Source: Clostridium weizhouense
GTDB taxonomy: Bacteria > Bacillota > Clostridia > Clostridiales > Clostridiaceae
NCBI RefSeq assembly: GCF_019431045.1
Contig: NZ_JAHXPT010000006.1
Location: forward strand, 62,001-126,000
Reading direction: 5' to 3'
DNA: 64,000 nt
The notes under the pieces were generated by a model. It was given only the letters and a program-made list of their open reading frames with translations, had not been told where the DNA came from and ran no database searches. Below are positions 34,742-43,238 of this stretch, piece by piece. The translations under genes and the position numbers were made by a program. Each line of letters starts with the position of its first letter. The first letter of the stretch is position 1.

Positions 34742-36571
34742 TTAATTTTTAAGTTCTTCTCTATTAATAAAGTTAAGTGCAACACCAACTCCTAGAACAA
34801 TCCAGAATACAGGAGCAACGCTTACAACTGAGTCATTAAATATTCCTGCAAATAGATATCCAATAACGCCTAGACAAGTTACCCCACCTAAGATTTGTTG
34901 CTTATTGTATTCTTTCTTTAAAGCATATAATTTCATACTATCAACGATGTAAATAATCATAATAGCTAAGAATACTAATAAAGCAATTACTCCCTCATTT
35001 AATGCTGTTTGTAAATATATGTTATGTGGTTTATCAATAAGCATATTAGGAGTACCATAAGCATAGTATTTTCCTATAAAATCAGTTTGTGGAAATTGAT
35101 ATATAAAACTGTCAGGGCCTTTACCTAATAAAATATTATCTTTTAATAAAGGTAATGATCTTGACCAAATATATCCTCTTGCAGATCCAAGTTGTTCTTT
35201 TCCTTTAAAACCAATTGATTCAGGGAAGGTTACTTCAGTGTTTATATAACTATTTGCATCTACTAAATGAAGACTATTATCAGGTTTTAATTCAAACATA
35301 AATGTAGGATTTCCATCAACATTTAATACAAGCCCATCTGCTCTAGTAGATTTATCTCTAAGTTTTCCAAAACTAAATGAAATATTTTTGAATCCTTCAG
35401 CTTGAGTTGATAATAAATTTTTATCTCTTACATATTCTATCTCTTCATTATTTGAATTTGTAAATTTATAAGCTCCATTTTGAGCAACTACTTTTAATGT
35501 ATCATTAGGTAATAGAATTTCTACACCTTTATTAGCGTGTTTTATATCCTTAATAGGAACATGCTCTGTGTAATCAAAATCACTAGTATCTTTAAATACA
35601 CTAAAAGCATCTGACACTAAAGTTGGAATTCTTTCAAATATAGAACCTTTAGTTACAAAGTTAAGTCCAACAATAACAATAGCTAAAGCACAAACACCAA
35701 TTAATAGAGGTTTCCATCTTTTGAAAATTATTTTTCCGAAAATTATAACTCCAAATATAGTAGCTACAGTGATGCCAATAATACCAGCACGGGATGTACT
35801 TCCGAATAATAACCATAATGAAAGTAGAGTTCCAATTCCTAATACTATTTTATGTTTAATATTTTTCTCAAATATTGTTAAAGAAAATAATATAGGTAAC
35901 ACAATTCCAACTAAACTACCAACATAGTTATAGTGAAATAAAGTACCATATAATTTACCTTTTTCAAAAAGTAAATTAAGTTCACCAGGTTTAACATTGT
36001 ATTCACTAGGAACAACTAAAGATACACCTAACTTAGAATTTATTAAATCTTTACCTATATATTGAAAAACTCCTAAAAAAGCATTGATTAAAATAACAAT
36101 AAGAATAGGAATAATCATATATTTATAATTTTTTGTTGTTTTAAACGTATAAAGTGAGTAAATAAACAATGTAATATAACAAGCAATTGTAATAAATCCT
36201 TCAGCTCTATCAAATACTCCCCGAAATGCAGCTTGCTTATAATCAGAAAATATTGCAGAAAGTAAAGTTAAAATTAAAAATACTCCTGTTAAAATTACAA
36301 TAGAAGTAACGATTTTATCAGTTTTTCTAAATATTTTTCTAAAAGATATAGCTGCAATTATAATTAATACAATACAAAAAAGCATTAACCAAAAAGCTTT
36401 GTTTTGTGAAAATAAATCACTTTGTGTTGCTGAACCTAATACATCAGAAGCAAATGAATCAACTTTCACAAGTTTCATACGAACAATTAAAGGAATAATT
36501 AAGAGTATAAATGAAATGGGAAGAAAAAAGCCTAAAGAATTCTCTTCATAAATATTTTTCTTTTTTTCCAA
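34742..36571 (-). CDS. O-antigen ligase/Wzy-type polymerase membrane protein
   Basis: A 609-residue polytopic protein with about 12 hydrophobic segments. A large extracytoplasmic loop (about 310-460) sits before the conserved GYIWSRSLPLLKDNILLGKG...DKPHNIYLQTALNEG segment, which is the Wzy_C/O-antigen ligase signature (HN motif). It joins oligosaccharide repeat units, or transfers chains to an acceptor, on the outer face of the membrane. TTG start with AGGATG about 8 bases upstream. It is the downstream partner of the sugar-phosphate transferase gene on the same strand. Polymerase versus ligase cannot be decided here. Confidence 0.85.
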   Translation of the reverse strand: MEKKKNIYEENSLGFFLPISFILLIIPLIVRMKLVKVDSFASDVLGSATQSDLFSQNKAFWLMLFCIVLIIIAAISFRKIFRKTDKIVTSIVILTGVFLILTLLSAIFSDYKQAAFRGVFDRAEGFITIACYITLFIYSLYTFKTTKNYKYMIIPILIVILINAFLGVFQYIGKDLINSKLGVSLVVPSEYNVKPGELNLLFEKGKLYGTLFHYNYVGSLVGIVLPILFSLTIFEKNIKHKIVLGIGTLLSLWLLFGSTSRAGIIGITVATIFGVIIFGKIIFKRWKPLLIGVCALAIVIVGLNFVTKGSIFERIPTLVSDAFSVFKDTSDFDYTEHVPIKDIKHANKGVEILLPNDTLKVVAQNGAYKFTNSNNEEIEYVRDKNLLSTQAEGFKNISFSFGKLRDKSTRADGLVLNVDGNPTFMFELKPDNSLHLVDANSYINTEVTFPESIGFKGKEQLGSARGYIWSRSLPLLKDNILLGKGPDSFIYQFPQTDFIGKYYAYGTPNMLIDKPHNIYLQTALNEGVIALLVFLAIMIIYIVDSMKLYALKKEYNKQQILGGVTCLGVIGYLFAGIFNDSVVSVAPVFWIVLGVGVALNFINREELKN

Positions 36572-36665
36572 TGTTCACACATCCTATATATTTTATTTTT
36601 GTAAGTTACTATACAAATATAAAATATTATAACATTGTACAAGGGAGTGTTGCAAGAAACTAGAA

Positions 36666-36740
36666 ATGATAAGTTCTATAACAGGATTAACGATAGAGAA
36701 GATTCAAGGAATACGAGAAATTCTTGAATATGCTGAATAA
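36666..36740 (+). pseudogene. Remnant resembling the C-terminus of an Rpn-family protein
   Basis: A 24-codon stretch (MISSITGLTIEKIQGIREI then LEYAE and stop) looks like the conserved tail (SITGLSIEEIEKI-type) of Rpn/PD-(D/E)XK proteins like the one at 62335. No body of the gene remains. It is short, so this is a weak call. Confidence 0.35.
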
Positions 36741-36785
36741 TATAGGTTTATTTAAAGTGATAGAACTAGAAAAAATTATAAAAGG

Positions 36786-36831
36786 AAGGTTGTACTACAG
36801 AACAATATATAAATTTCTGTAGTACAACCTT
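36786..36831. terminator. Bidirectional terminator at the end of the sugar transferase gene
   Basis: A perfect 17-bp stem (AAGGTTGTACTACAGAA / TTCTGTAGTACAACCTT) with a 12-base loop. T-rich sequence follows on both strands. Confidence 0.8.
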
Positions 36832-38277
36832 TTATACATTAATTTTATTTTGTTGTACATTTGTATTATTTTGAATTATTGGTTTTTCTTGAATTTTGAT
36901 TACTAATTTTTCATTATTTTTAAATCCTTTAAAAGCCGTTTTAAACAAGATTCCTATATCCATAAGGATGTCCCAATTTTCAATATAATGTATATCATAT
37001 TCAATTCTCTTTTTAATAGAAGTATCGCCTCTATATCCATTTATTTGAGCTAGTCCAGTTATTCCAGGTTTTACTTGATGCTTTACCATATAAAGAGGTA
37101 TTTCATTTTTGAATTCATCAACAAAATGAGGAAGTTCCGGTCTTGGACCAACTAAACTCATATCACCTTTTAATACATTAAAAAATTGAGGTAATTCATC
37201 TATAGAGAATTTACGAATTAAAGAACCAAATCTAGTTTTTCTAGGATCATTATTTGTACTCCAACCTGTTTGTTCCTCAGAATTAACCTTCATAGATCTA
37301 AACTTGTACATTGTAAATATGTTTTTATTTAATCCAACACGAGGTTGTTTAAATATTATAGGACCTTTAGAAGTACATTTTATTATCAATGAAGTAACTA
37401 TCATTATAGGGCTTGTCAATGTAATCAAGAATAAAGAACCTATTATATCTAAAATTCTTTTCATAAAAGCATTTCCAAAGTTATCAAGAGGAACTCTTCT
37501 AATATTAATAAGAGGAATACTTCCTATTTGATCTATATATGGTTTACTAGGGATATATTTATAACAAAAAGGTATTATTGAAATCTTAGTACCACTTTTT
37601 TCACAAGCAGAAACAATATTTTCTAAATATTTAGCATCTTCAATATCAAGTGCACAAACTACTTCATCTACATTATATTTACTTAAAACATCAAATAAAT
37701 CAGTATAGTTTCCAAGCTTGTCCCCTTCAAAGTTTGAAGAATTTGCTACATATCCAGCATAGCTATAACCAAAGCTTTTATTGTATTTAATTACCTTTAA
37801 ATATTCACTTGCAACTTCACCAGCACCTATAATTATTACATGTTTTAAATTTATACCATTTGAACGCATCTTTGATAGAGTTTTTCTTAATATTAATCTT
37901 TTAGATAAAACTAAAACCATATTTACAAAGTAGAATATAACAACAACCCATCTAGATATATCAACTAATTTAAAAACAAATAATGAAGATAATAATAATG
38001 CAGTTAAAATAGTATTTGCTTTAATTACTTGAATAAATTCTTTTTTAAAAGCTGTTGTTCTAAATGAATGATATAAATTAAAAAAGTTATATATTATTAA
38101 ATTTATTGGAACAATAATAATAGTAAATTGTATATATTTAATTAACCTAATATATTCAGTATCAGGTGAAAATAGATAAAAACGAATTAAATATGCTAAT
38201 ATCATTGATATAAATAAAATTAAAATATCTGAAAAAGCATTAATTTTATTTAATAAATTTTGATTTTCTTTTATCAT
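36832..38277 (-). CDS. Polyprenyl glycosylphosphotransferase (WbaP/exopolysaccharide initiating type)
   Basis: A 481-residue membrane enzyme that starts surface glycan synthesis by transferring a sugar 1-phosphate to undecaprenyl phosphate. It has four N-terminal hydrophobic helices (about 10-125), then a Rossmann-like CoA-binding domain (HVIIIGAGEVASEYLKVI), a fifth membrane segment (about 280-300) and the catalytic bacterial sugar transferase domain: KGPIIFKQPRVG, FTMYKFRSM, KTRFGSLIRKFSIDELPQFF, GDMSLVGPRPELP and VKPGITGLAQINGYRGDTS. All hallmark blocks are intact. AAAGGAG lies before the ATG. It is divergent from the rhamnose/export genes. Confidence 0.93.
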   Translation of the reverse strand: MIKENQNLLNKINAFSDILILFISMILAYLIRFYLFSPDTEYIRLIKYIQFTIIIVPINLIIYNFFNLYHSFRTTAFKKEFIQVIKANTILTALLLSSLFVFKLVDISRWVVVIFYFVNMVLVLSKRLILRKTLSKMRSNGINLKHVIIIGAGEVASEYLKVIKYNKSFGYSYAGYVANSSNFEGDKLGNYTDLFDVLSKYNVDEVVCALDIEDAKYLENIVSACEKSGTKISIIPFCYKYIPSKPYIDQIGSIPLINIRRVPLDNFGNAFMKRILDIIGSLFLITLTSPIMIVTSLIIKCTSKGPIIFKQPRVGLNKNIFTMYKFRSMKVNSEEQTGWSTNNDPRKTRFGSLIRKFSIDELPQFFNVLKGDMSLVGPRPELPHFVDEFKNEIPLYMVKHQVKPGITGLAQINGYRGDTSIKKRIEYDIHYIENWDILMDIGILFKTAFKGFKNNEKLVIKIQEKPIIQNNTNVQQNKINV

Positions 38278-38637
38278 AAATGTTCTCCTTTACATTATAT
38301 TATTTATATGTGACTACATGTACAATATAAATATTTAAAAAGTAACAAGAAATTATCTTTTTTACTCAAATTATATGTTCTAATAAGTTATCACATCTAT
38401 AAATAGTTTAAATTTTATATTAATGAACAAACTTTATTAGAACTTATACATTATTCTAATTATTTAAGTTGATAATATCATTATATACATAAATTTGCAA
38501 TGTGAGATGAAATCTAGTGTAGGGAAGAAATGACAAAGGAAAATTATTGTAACTTACATTTATTTATTTAGTGCTATATGGTAAAATAAAGAGAATAATG
38601 ATTAAAAATATGAAATTTTAAAGAAATGAGGATTTTT
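38278..38637. other. Divergent promoter region of the polysaccharide locus
   Basis: It contains one copy (38390-38455) of a recurring motif group (ATTAATGAACAAACTTTATT, then AGAACTTATACATT), also seen in parts at 1060, 3333, 4970 and 7752. No gene. A weak -10-like TAAAAT lies at about 38583. Confidence 0.4.
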
Positions 38638-39516
38638 ATGAAGGGTATAATATTAGCAGGTGGAAGTGGAACAAGACTTTATCCATTAACAATGGTAACA
38701 TCTAAACAACTTTTACCAGTATACGATAAACCTATGATTTATTATCCACTATCAACTTTAATGTTAGCTGGAATAAAGGAAATATTAATAATTTCAACTC
38801 CTAAGGATTTACCTAATTTTGAAAAGTTATTAGGAGATGGATCAAGATATGGAATAAATTTATCTTATAAAGTTCAACCATCTCCGGATGGATTAGCACA
38901 GGCTTTTATATTAGGAGAAGAATTTATAGGAAATGATAGCTGTGCAATGATACTTGGAGATAATATATTCCATGGAAATGGATTAACAGCTCATCTTAAA
39001 AAAGCAGTACAAAATGAAGAGCGTGCAACAGTTTTTGGATATTATGTAGATGATCCAGAACGTTTTGGTGTAGTAGAATTTGATGAAAATGGTAGAGCTA
39101 TTTCTTTAGAAGAAAAACCAAAGGCACCAAAATCTAATTACGCAGTTACAGGACTTTATTTCTATGATAATAAAGTTTGTGAATATGCAAAAAAATTAAA
39201 ACCATCTCTTCGTGGAGAGTTAGAGATTACTGATTTAAATAGAATTTATCTTGAAGAAGGTAAACTTGATGTAATAACTCTAGGCAGAGGATATGGATGG
39301 CTTGATACAGGAACAGTTGATAGCTTAACAGAAGCGACTGAATATGTAAAAGTAATTGAAACTAGACAAGGACTTAAAATAGCATGTTTAGAAGAGATTT
39401 CTTATAAAAATGGTTGGATTGATAAAGAAACTTTACTTCAAAGTGCAGAGCAATATGGAAAAAGTCCATATGGTGAACATTTAAAAAATGTAGCTGAAGG
39501 AAAAATTATATATTAA
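38638..39516 (+). CDS. rfbA: Glucose-1-phosphate thymidylyltransferase RfbA/RmlA
   Basis: A 292-residue cytosolic nucleotidyltransferase, the first step of dTDP-L-rhamnose synthesis (glucose 1-phosphate + dTTP). The signature [18 protein letters not shown] is followed by [46 protein letters not shown], and [10 protein letters not shown]. Start at 38638: GAGG 6 bases upstream; an ATG at 38626 overlaps that site. The stop overlaps the start of a family A repeat. Confidence 0.95.
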   Translation: MKGIILAGGSGTRLYPLTMVTSKQLLPVYDKPMIYYPLSTLMLAGIKEILIISTPKDLPNFEKLLGDGSRYGINLSYKVQPSPDGLAQAFILGEEFIGNDSCAMILGDNIFHGNGLTAHLKKAVQNEERATVFGYYVDDPERFGVVEFDENGRAISLEEKPKAPKSNYAVTGLYFYDNKVCEYAKKLKPSLRGELEITDLNRIYLEEGKLDVITLGRGYGWLDTGTVDSLTEATEYVKVIETRQGLKIACLEEISYKNGWIDKETLLQSAEQYGKSPYGEHLKNVAEGKIIY

Positions 39517-39577
39517 TTGACAGTTAACAGAGGACAATTGACAATGAAGGACAAAACTACTAAGTAGTTTTTGATTG
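39515..39577 (+). repeat. Palindromic repeat family A, left half
   Basis: AATTGACAGTTAACAGAGGA, CAATTGACAATGAAGGA and the hairpin AACTACTAAGTAGTTTTT match the left halves of other copies. No right half follows; instead the four-helix-bundle gene intervenes before the next copy. Confidence 0.6.
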
Positions 39578-39680
39578 TATATATTGCATTAAATTTGTTT
39601 TCACAAATTCAGATGCTAATTTAGAATTGTTAATTTAATAAGTGTCAAGACTCATAATATCTGAGATTTAAGAGGATGTT

Positions 39681-40028
39681 ATGAAGGAAAATATAATAGT
39701 TGATAAATGCTTTAGTTTTGCATTAAAAATAATAGAAATTTATAGATATTTAGTTAATAATAAAAAAGAATTTGTATTATCAAAGCAATTACTTCGTTCA
39801 GGAACAAGTATAGGTGCTAATGTAAAAGAATCTATAAATGCAATTAGTAAGGCAGATTTTAGAAATAAAATTAGTATTGCATTGAAAGAAGCAGATGAAA
39901 CAGAACATTGGTTAGAACTTATGTTATTAAGTGATATATTATGTAAAAATGAAATGAAATCTTTGTTACAAGATTGTAAAGAAATATGTAGAATATTAAA
40001 TAGTATAGTTAGAAATAGTAGTAATTGA
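39681..40028 (+). CDS. Four-helix-bundle protein (23S rRNA intervening-sequence/S23 family)
   Basis: A 115-residue, strongly helical protein matching the family found in 23S rRNA intervening sequences and related to the Avd accessory protein of diversity-generating retroelements. Typical stretches: CFSFALKIIEIYRYL, LSKQLLRSGTSIGANVKES, SKADFRNKISIALKEADETE, HWLELMLLSD. Avd-like proteins form barrel-shaped pentamers that bind nucleic acid. It interrupts the rhamnose gene order rfbA-rfbC and is bracketed by family A repeats; its stop codon TGA is part of the right repeat. AAGAGG precedes the ATG. It looks like cargo or a component of a repeat-bounded element rather than a rhamnose gene. Confidence 0.9.
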   Translation: MKENIIVDKCFSFALKIIEIYRYLVNNKKEFVLSKQLLRSGTSIGANVKESINAISKADFRNKISIALKEADETEHWLELMLLSDILCKNEMKSLLQDCKEICRILNSIVRNSSN

Positions 40029-40183
40029 CGATGGACAATGGGTAAATAATTGACAATTGAGGATGAAAAGCCTGCGGCTTTTCTTAAAAAATATATTTTC
40101 AGAAATTCCGTTAGGAATTTCATCTCAAATTGTCAATCGTCAATCGTCAATCGTGCATTGTCAATTGTCCATTGTCAATTGTA
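40024..40183 (+). repeat. Palindromic repeat family A, full copy
   Basis: Left ATTGACGATGGACAATGGG units and right TTGTCAATCGTCAATCGTCA units flank hairpins AAAAGCCTGCGGCTTTT and GAAATTCCGTTAGGAATTTC. The heptamer CAATCGT is tandemly repeated. The element supplies the stop codon of the preceding gene and an open frame that runs, without a ribosome site, into rfbC. Confidence 0.75.
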
Positions 40184-40203
40184 AAGAGGGGTGTTTTAAA
40201 ATA

Positions 40204-40749
40204 ATGGATTTAATTAAAACTAAATTAGAAGGTGTTTATATAGTAGAGCCAAAGGTTTTTGGAGATGAAAGAGGATGGTTTATGGAAACTTATTCTAAGA
40301 TTAAAACACCAGAAATTGCTTGTGATTTTGTTCAAGATAATCAATCATATTCAAAGGAAAAGGGAATTTTAAGAGGAATACATTTTCAAAATGGAGAGCA
40401 TGCACAAGCTAAATTAGTAAGATGTGTTAGAGGTGCAGTTTTGGATGTAGCTGTTGATTTGAGAAAGGGTTCTCCTACATATAAAGAATGGGTAGCAGTA
40501 GAACTTTCGGCAGAAAATAAGAAACAATTATTTATTCCAAGAGGATTTGGACATGGATTTTTAACTTTAACAGATGATGTAGAGTTTGTATATAAAACAG
40601 ATAATTATTATAATCATGAAAGTGATAGAAGTATTAAATTTGATGATCCAGAAATAGGTGTTGAATGGGGAATAGAAAACCCAATAATTTCAGAAAAGGA
40701 TAAAAAAGCACCATTTCTTAAGGATAGCGATTGTAGTTTTATATATTAG
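40204..40749 (+). CDS. rfbC: dTDP-4-dehydrorhamnose 3,5-epimerase RfbC/RmlC
   Basis: A 181-residue cupin epimerase, third step of dTDP-L-rhamnose synthesis. Family blocks: KVFGDERGWFMETYS, FVQDNQSYSKEKGILRGIHF with the catalytic histidine, KLVRCVRGAVLDVAVDLR with the active-site aspartate, FIPRGFGHGFLTL and VEFVYKTDNYY. The start at 40204 follows AGAGGGGTG. The 49 in-frame codons upstream are translated repeat sequence and are excluded. Confidence 0.94.
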   Translation: MDLIKTKLEGVYIVEPKVFGDERGWFMETYSKIKTPEIACDFVQDNQSYSKEKGILRGIHFQNGEHAQAKLVRCVRGAVLDVAVDLRKGSPTYKEWVAVELSAENKKQLFIPRGFGHGFLTLTDDVEFVYKTDNYYNHESDRSIKFDDPEIGVEWGIENPIISEKDKKAPFLKDSDCSFIY

Positions 40750-40780
40750 TATACTTAATGTGTAATTCATAAGAAATTAT

Positions 40781-40978
40781 GAACAATGCATCATTAATTG
40801 GCAATTGACAGGGGACAATAATTGACAATTGACACGGGACAATTGATACGGGACAATTGACAATTAAGGATGAAAAGCCTGCGGCTTTTCTTAAAAATAT
40901 ATATTTTCATTAGAAATTCCATTAGGAATTTTATCTAAAATCGTCCATTGTCCATCGTCAATCGTCCATTGTCAATTA
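40781..40978 (+). repeat. Palindromic repeat family A, expanded copy
   Basis: The longest copy, with the left units multiplied (GACAATTGACACGGGACAAT, GATACGGGACAATTGACAAT) and the right side made of CCATTGTCCATCGTCAATCG units. Inner hairpins are AAAAGCCTGCGGCTTTT and GAAATTCC..GGAATTTT. It lies between rfbC and rfbB. Confidence 0.75.
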
Positions 40979-41012
40979 AATAAGTTGTTCATTGAAAAAA
41001 GGAGTGTATCGA

Positions 41013-42032
41013 ATGAAGATAGTAGTAACTGGTGGAGCAGGATTTATAGGTGGAAATTTTGTTCACTATATGCTTAATAAATATAATGATTATAAAATAA
41101 TTTGTGTTGATGCTTTAACTTATGCAGGAAATATGGAAACTTTAAAGGGGGTTAAAGATAATTCTAATTTTAGTTTTTATAAAATAGATATAGCTGATAG
41201 AGATGCTGTTTATAATATGTTTGAAACAGAAAAACCAGATATAATAGTAAATTTTGCAGCAGAAAGTCATGTTGATCGTTCTATTGAAGATCCAGGAATA
41301 TTCTTAAAGACTAATGTTATTGGAACTCAAATTTTACTTGATGCTTGTAGAAAATATGGAATTAAAAGATATCATCAAGTGTCTACAGATGAAGTTTATG
41401 GAGATTTACCTTTAGATAGACCAGATCTTTTCTTTACAGAAAAAACTCCACTTCATACTTCAAGCCCATATTCAGCAAGTAAGGCATCAGCTGATCTTTT
41501 GGTTGGAGCGTATAATAGAACTTATGGACTACCAACTACAATTTCAAGATGTTCTAATAATTATGGTCCATATCATTTCCCAGAAAAGTTAATTCCATTA
41601 ATGATAGCTAATGCTTTAAATGATAAGGAATTGCCTGTATATGGAACTGGTGAAAATGTTAGAGATTGGTTATATGTAGAAGATCATTGTAGTGCAATTG
41701 ATTTAATAATCCATAAAGGAACTATAGGAGAAGTTTATAATATTGGTGGACATAATGAAAGAACTAATTTAGGTGTAGTTAAAACTATAATTCATGAACT
41801 TGGAAAATCTGAGGATTTAATTAAATTTGTAGGAGATAGAAAAGGTCATGATATGAGATATGCAATAGATCCAACTAAGATTCATAATGAGCTAGGATGG
41901 CTTCCTACAACTGGGTTTGATGAAGGAATTAAAAAGACTATAAAATGGTACTTAGATAATAAAACTTGGTGGGAAAATATTTTAAGTGGTGAATATGCAA
42001 ATTACTATGAGAAAATGTACACAAATAGATAG
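41013..42032 (+). CDS. rfbB: dTDP-glucose 4,6-dehydratase RfbB/RmlB
   Basis: A 339-residue short-chain dehydrogenase-type enzyme, second step of dTDP-L-rhamnose synthesis. NAD-binding GGAGFIGGNFVHYML, VDALTYAGN, FAAESHVDRSIEDP, STDEVYGDLP, the catalytic YSASK, SRCSNNYGPYHFPEKLIPL, YGTGENVRDWLYVEDHC and KGHDMRYAIDPTKI are all present. ATG at 41013 with AAAGGAG about 8 bases upstream. Confidence 0.95.
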   Translation: MKIVVTGGAGFIGGNFVHYMLNKYNDYKIICVDALTYAGNMETLKGVKDNSNFSFYKIDIADRDAVYNMFETEKPDIIVNFAAESHVDRSIEDPGIFLKTNVIGTQILLDACRKYGIKRYHQVSTDEVYGDLPLDRPDLFFTEKTPLHTSSPYSASKASADLLVGAYNRTYGLPTTISRCSNNYGPYHFPEKLIPLMIANALNDKELPVYGTGENVRDWLYVEDHCSAIDLIIHKGTIGEVYNIGGHNERTNLGVVKTIIHELGKSEDLIKFVGDRKGHDMRYAIDPTKIHNELGWLPTTGFDEGIKKTIKWYLDNKTWWENILSGEYANYYEKMYTNR

Positions 42033-42075
42033 TTTATAAAGTACAATTAATAATTTTTTGAAAATAAATAAGGAG

Positions 42076-42212
42076 AATGGACAGTTGACGATTGACAATT
42101 GACAATGAAGGATAAAATCACTATGTGATTTTTCAAATGTATTATATAATTTTAGAAATTCTAAAAGAATTTCATCCGAAATTGTCTATTGTCCATTGTC
42201 CATTGTCAATTG
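42076..42212 (+). repeat. Palindromic repeat family A copy between a ribosome site and its gene
   Basis: Left units CAGTTGACGATTGACAATTG, right units ATTGTCCATTGTCCATTGTC; inner hairpins AAATCACTATGTGATTTTT and AGAAATTCTAAAAGAATTTC. AAGGAG at 42070 lies immediately before it and the ATG of the next gene 7 bases after it. Confidence 0.7.
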
Positions 42213-42218
42213 AACAAT

Positions 42219-43226
42219 ATGGTTAAAAAAGAGGATTATAAATTAAATAAAATGAATATTTATGATACTTTACCATTAGTAAGTATACTTTTAGCCATTT
42301 ATAAACCAAATAAAGAGTGGCTTATAAAGCAATTAATTTCATTAAATAATCAAACTTATGGTAATTTAGAATTATTAATTTATGATGATTGTCCTGAATT
42401 CCCTGTAGATGAAGAATTATTTAAAAAATATATTACAAATTTTTCGTATACTTTAATTCGAGGTAAAAAAAATCAAGGTTCTAATAAGGCTTTTGAATAT
42501 CTTACTAAAGTTGGTGAAGGAGAATTTTTTGCTTATTGTGATCAAGATGATATATGGGAAACAAATAAAATATCGTTAATGATAGAAAAATTCATAGGTA
42601 AAGAAATTACACTTGCATGTAGCGATCTTTCTATAATTGATGAAAATGATAAAAAGATAGCTAATAGTTTAACTGATATACGAAAAAGAATTGTTTATAA
42701 AAAAGGTTATAACTTAGCTAAAGATTTATTAATGGTTAACTTTGTAACAGGATGTGCAATGATGGTTAAAAAAGATATTGCTAAAAAAGCTATACCATTT
42801 GAAACAACATTAATTCATGATCAATGGATTGCAATTATAGCTGCTATAGAAGGAAAAATAGAATTTATAAATAAGTCCCTAGTTAGATATAGACAGCATA
42901 GTTTTAATCAAACAGGAATATTAACAGGTGTTTATGATAAACAAACATATTATAAAATGAGAATAGATGCTTTTTTAAAACGTTATAAGTCGTTAAAAAA
43001 AAGATTAGCATATAGAGATGAATTATTAGAGTATATAAGTGATTGTTTAAAATGGATTGAAGCAAGAAAGAGATATTCTATTAAACCATCACTTAAAGAT
43101 TTAAATATAATGATAAAATATAGAAAGTTTCATAAAATTTCTATATTAGTAGAAACTTTTTTACCTTTTATACCTAATAATATATTTAAATATATTATTA
43201 AGATGACTAAAAAGGGGTTACTATAA
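42219..43226 (+). CDS. Family 2 glycosyltransferase (rhamnosyltransferase-like)
   Basis: A 335-residue cytosolic GT-A enzyme. LVSILLAIYKPNKEWLIKQL and LNNQTYGNLELLIYDDCPE form the nucleotide-sugar fold, FAYCDQDDIWETNKI carries the DXD-type metal motif, and LIHDQWIAIIAAIEGKIEFI contains the catalytic-base region (HDQW). The C-terminal 60 residues are basic and hydrophobic, probably membrane-associated. It lies between rfbB and rfbD, so a rhamnose transfer is plausible. The ATG at 42219 has no ribosome site of its own because a family A repeat ends 6 bases upstream. Confidence 0.88.
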   Translation: MVKKEDYKLNKMNIYDTLPLVSILLAIYKPNKEWLIKQLISLNNQTYGNLELLIYDDCPEFPVDEELFKKYITNFSYTLIRGKKNQGSNKAFEYLTKVGEGEFFAYCDQDDIWETNKISLMIEKFIGKEITLACSDLSIIDENDKKIANSLTDIRKRIVYKKGYNLAKDLLMVNFVTGCAMMVKKDIAKKAIPFETTLIHDQWIAIIAAIEGKIEFINKSLVRYRQHSFNQTGILTGVYDKQTYYKMRIDAFLKRYKSLKKRLAYRDELLEYISDCLKWIEARKRYSIKPSLKDLNIMIKYRKFHKISILVETFLPFIPNNIFKYIIKMTKKGLL

Positions 43227-43238
43227 AGGAGGAAAAAT

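Noticed and set aside
38626-38637. ATG at 38626 as the start of rfbA
   Set aside because: It overlaps the GAGG ribosome site of the ATG at 38638, which gives the standard family N-terminus MKGIILAGG.
40057-40203. N-terminal extension of rfbC
   Set aside because: These 49 codons translate the family A repeat (QSSIVHCQLSIVN) and have no ribosome site; the epimerase starts at 40204.
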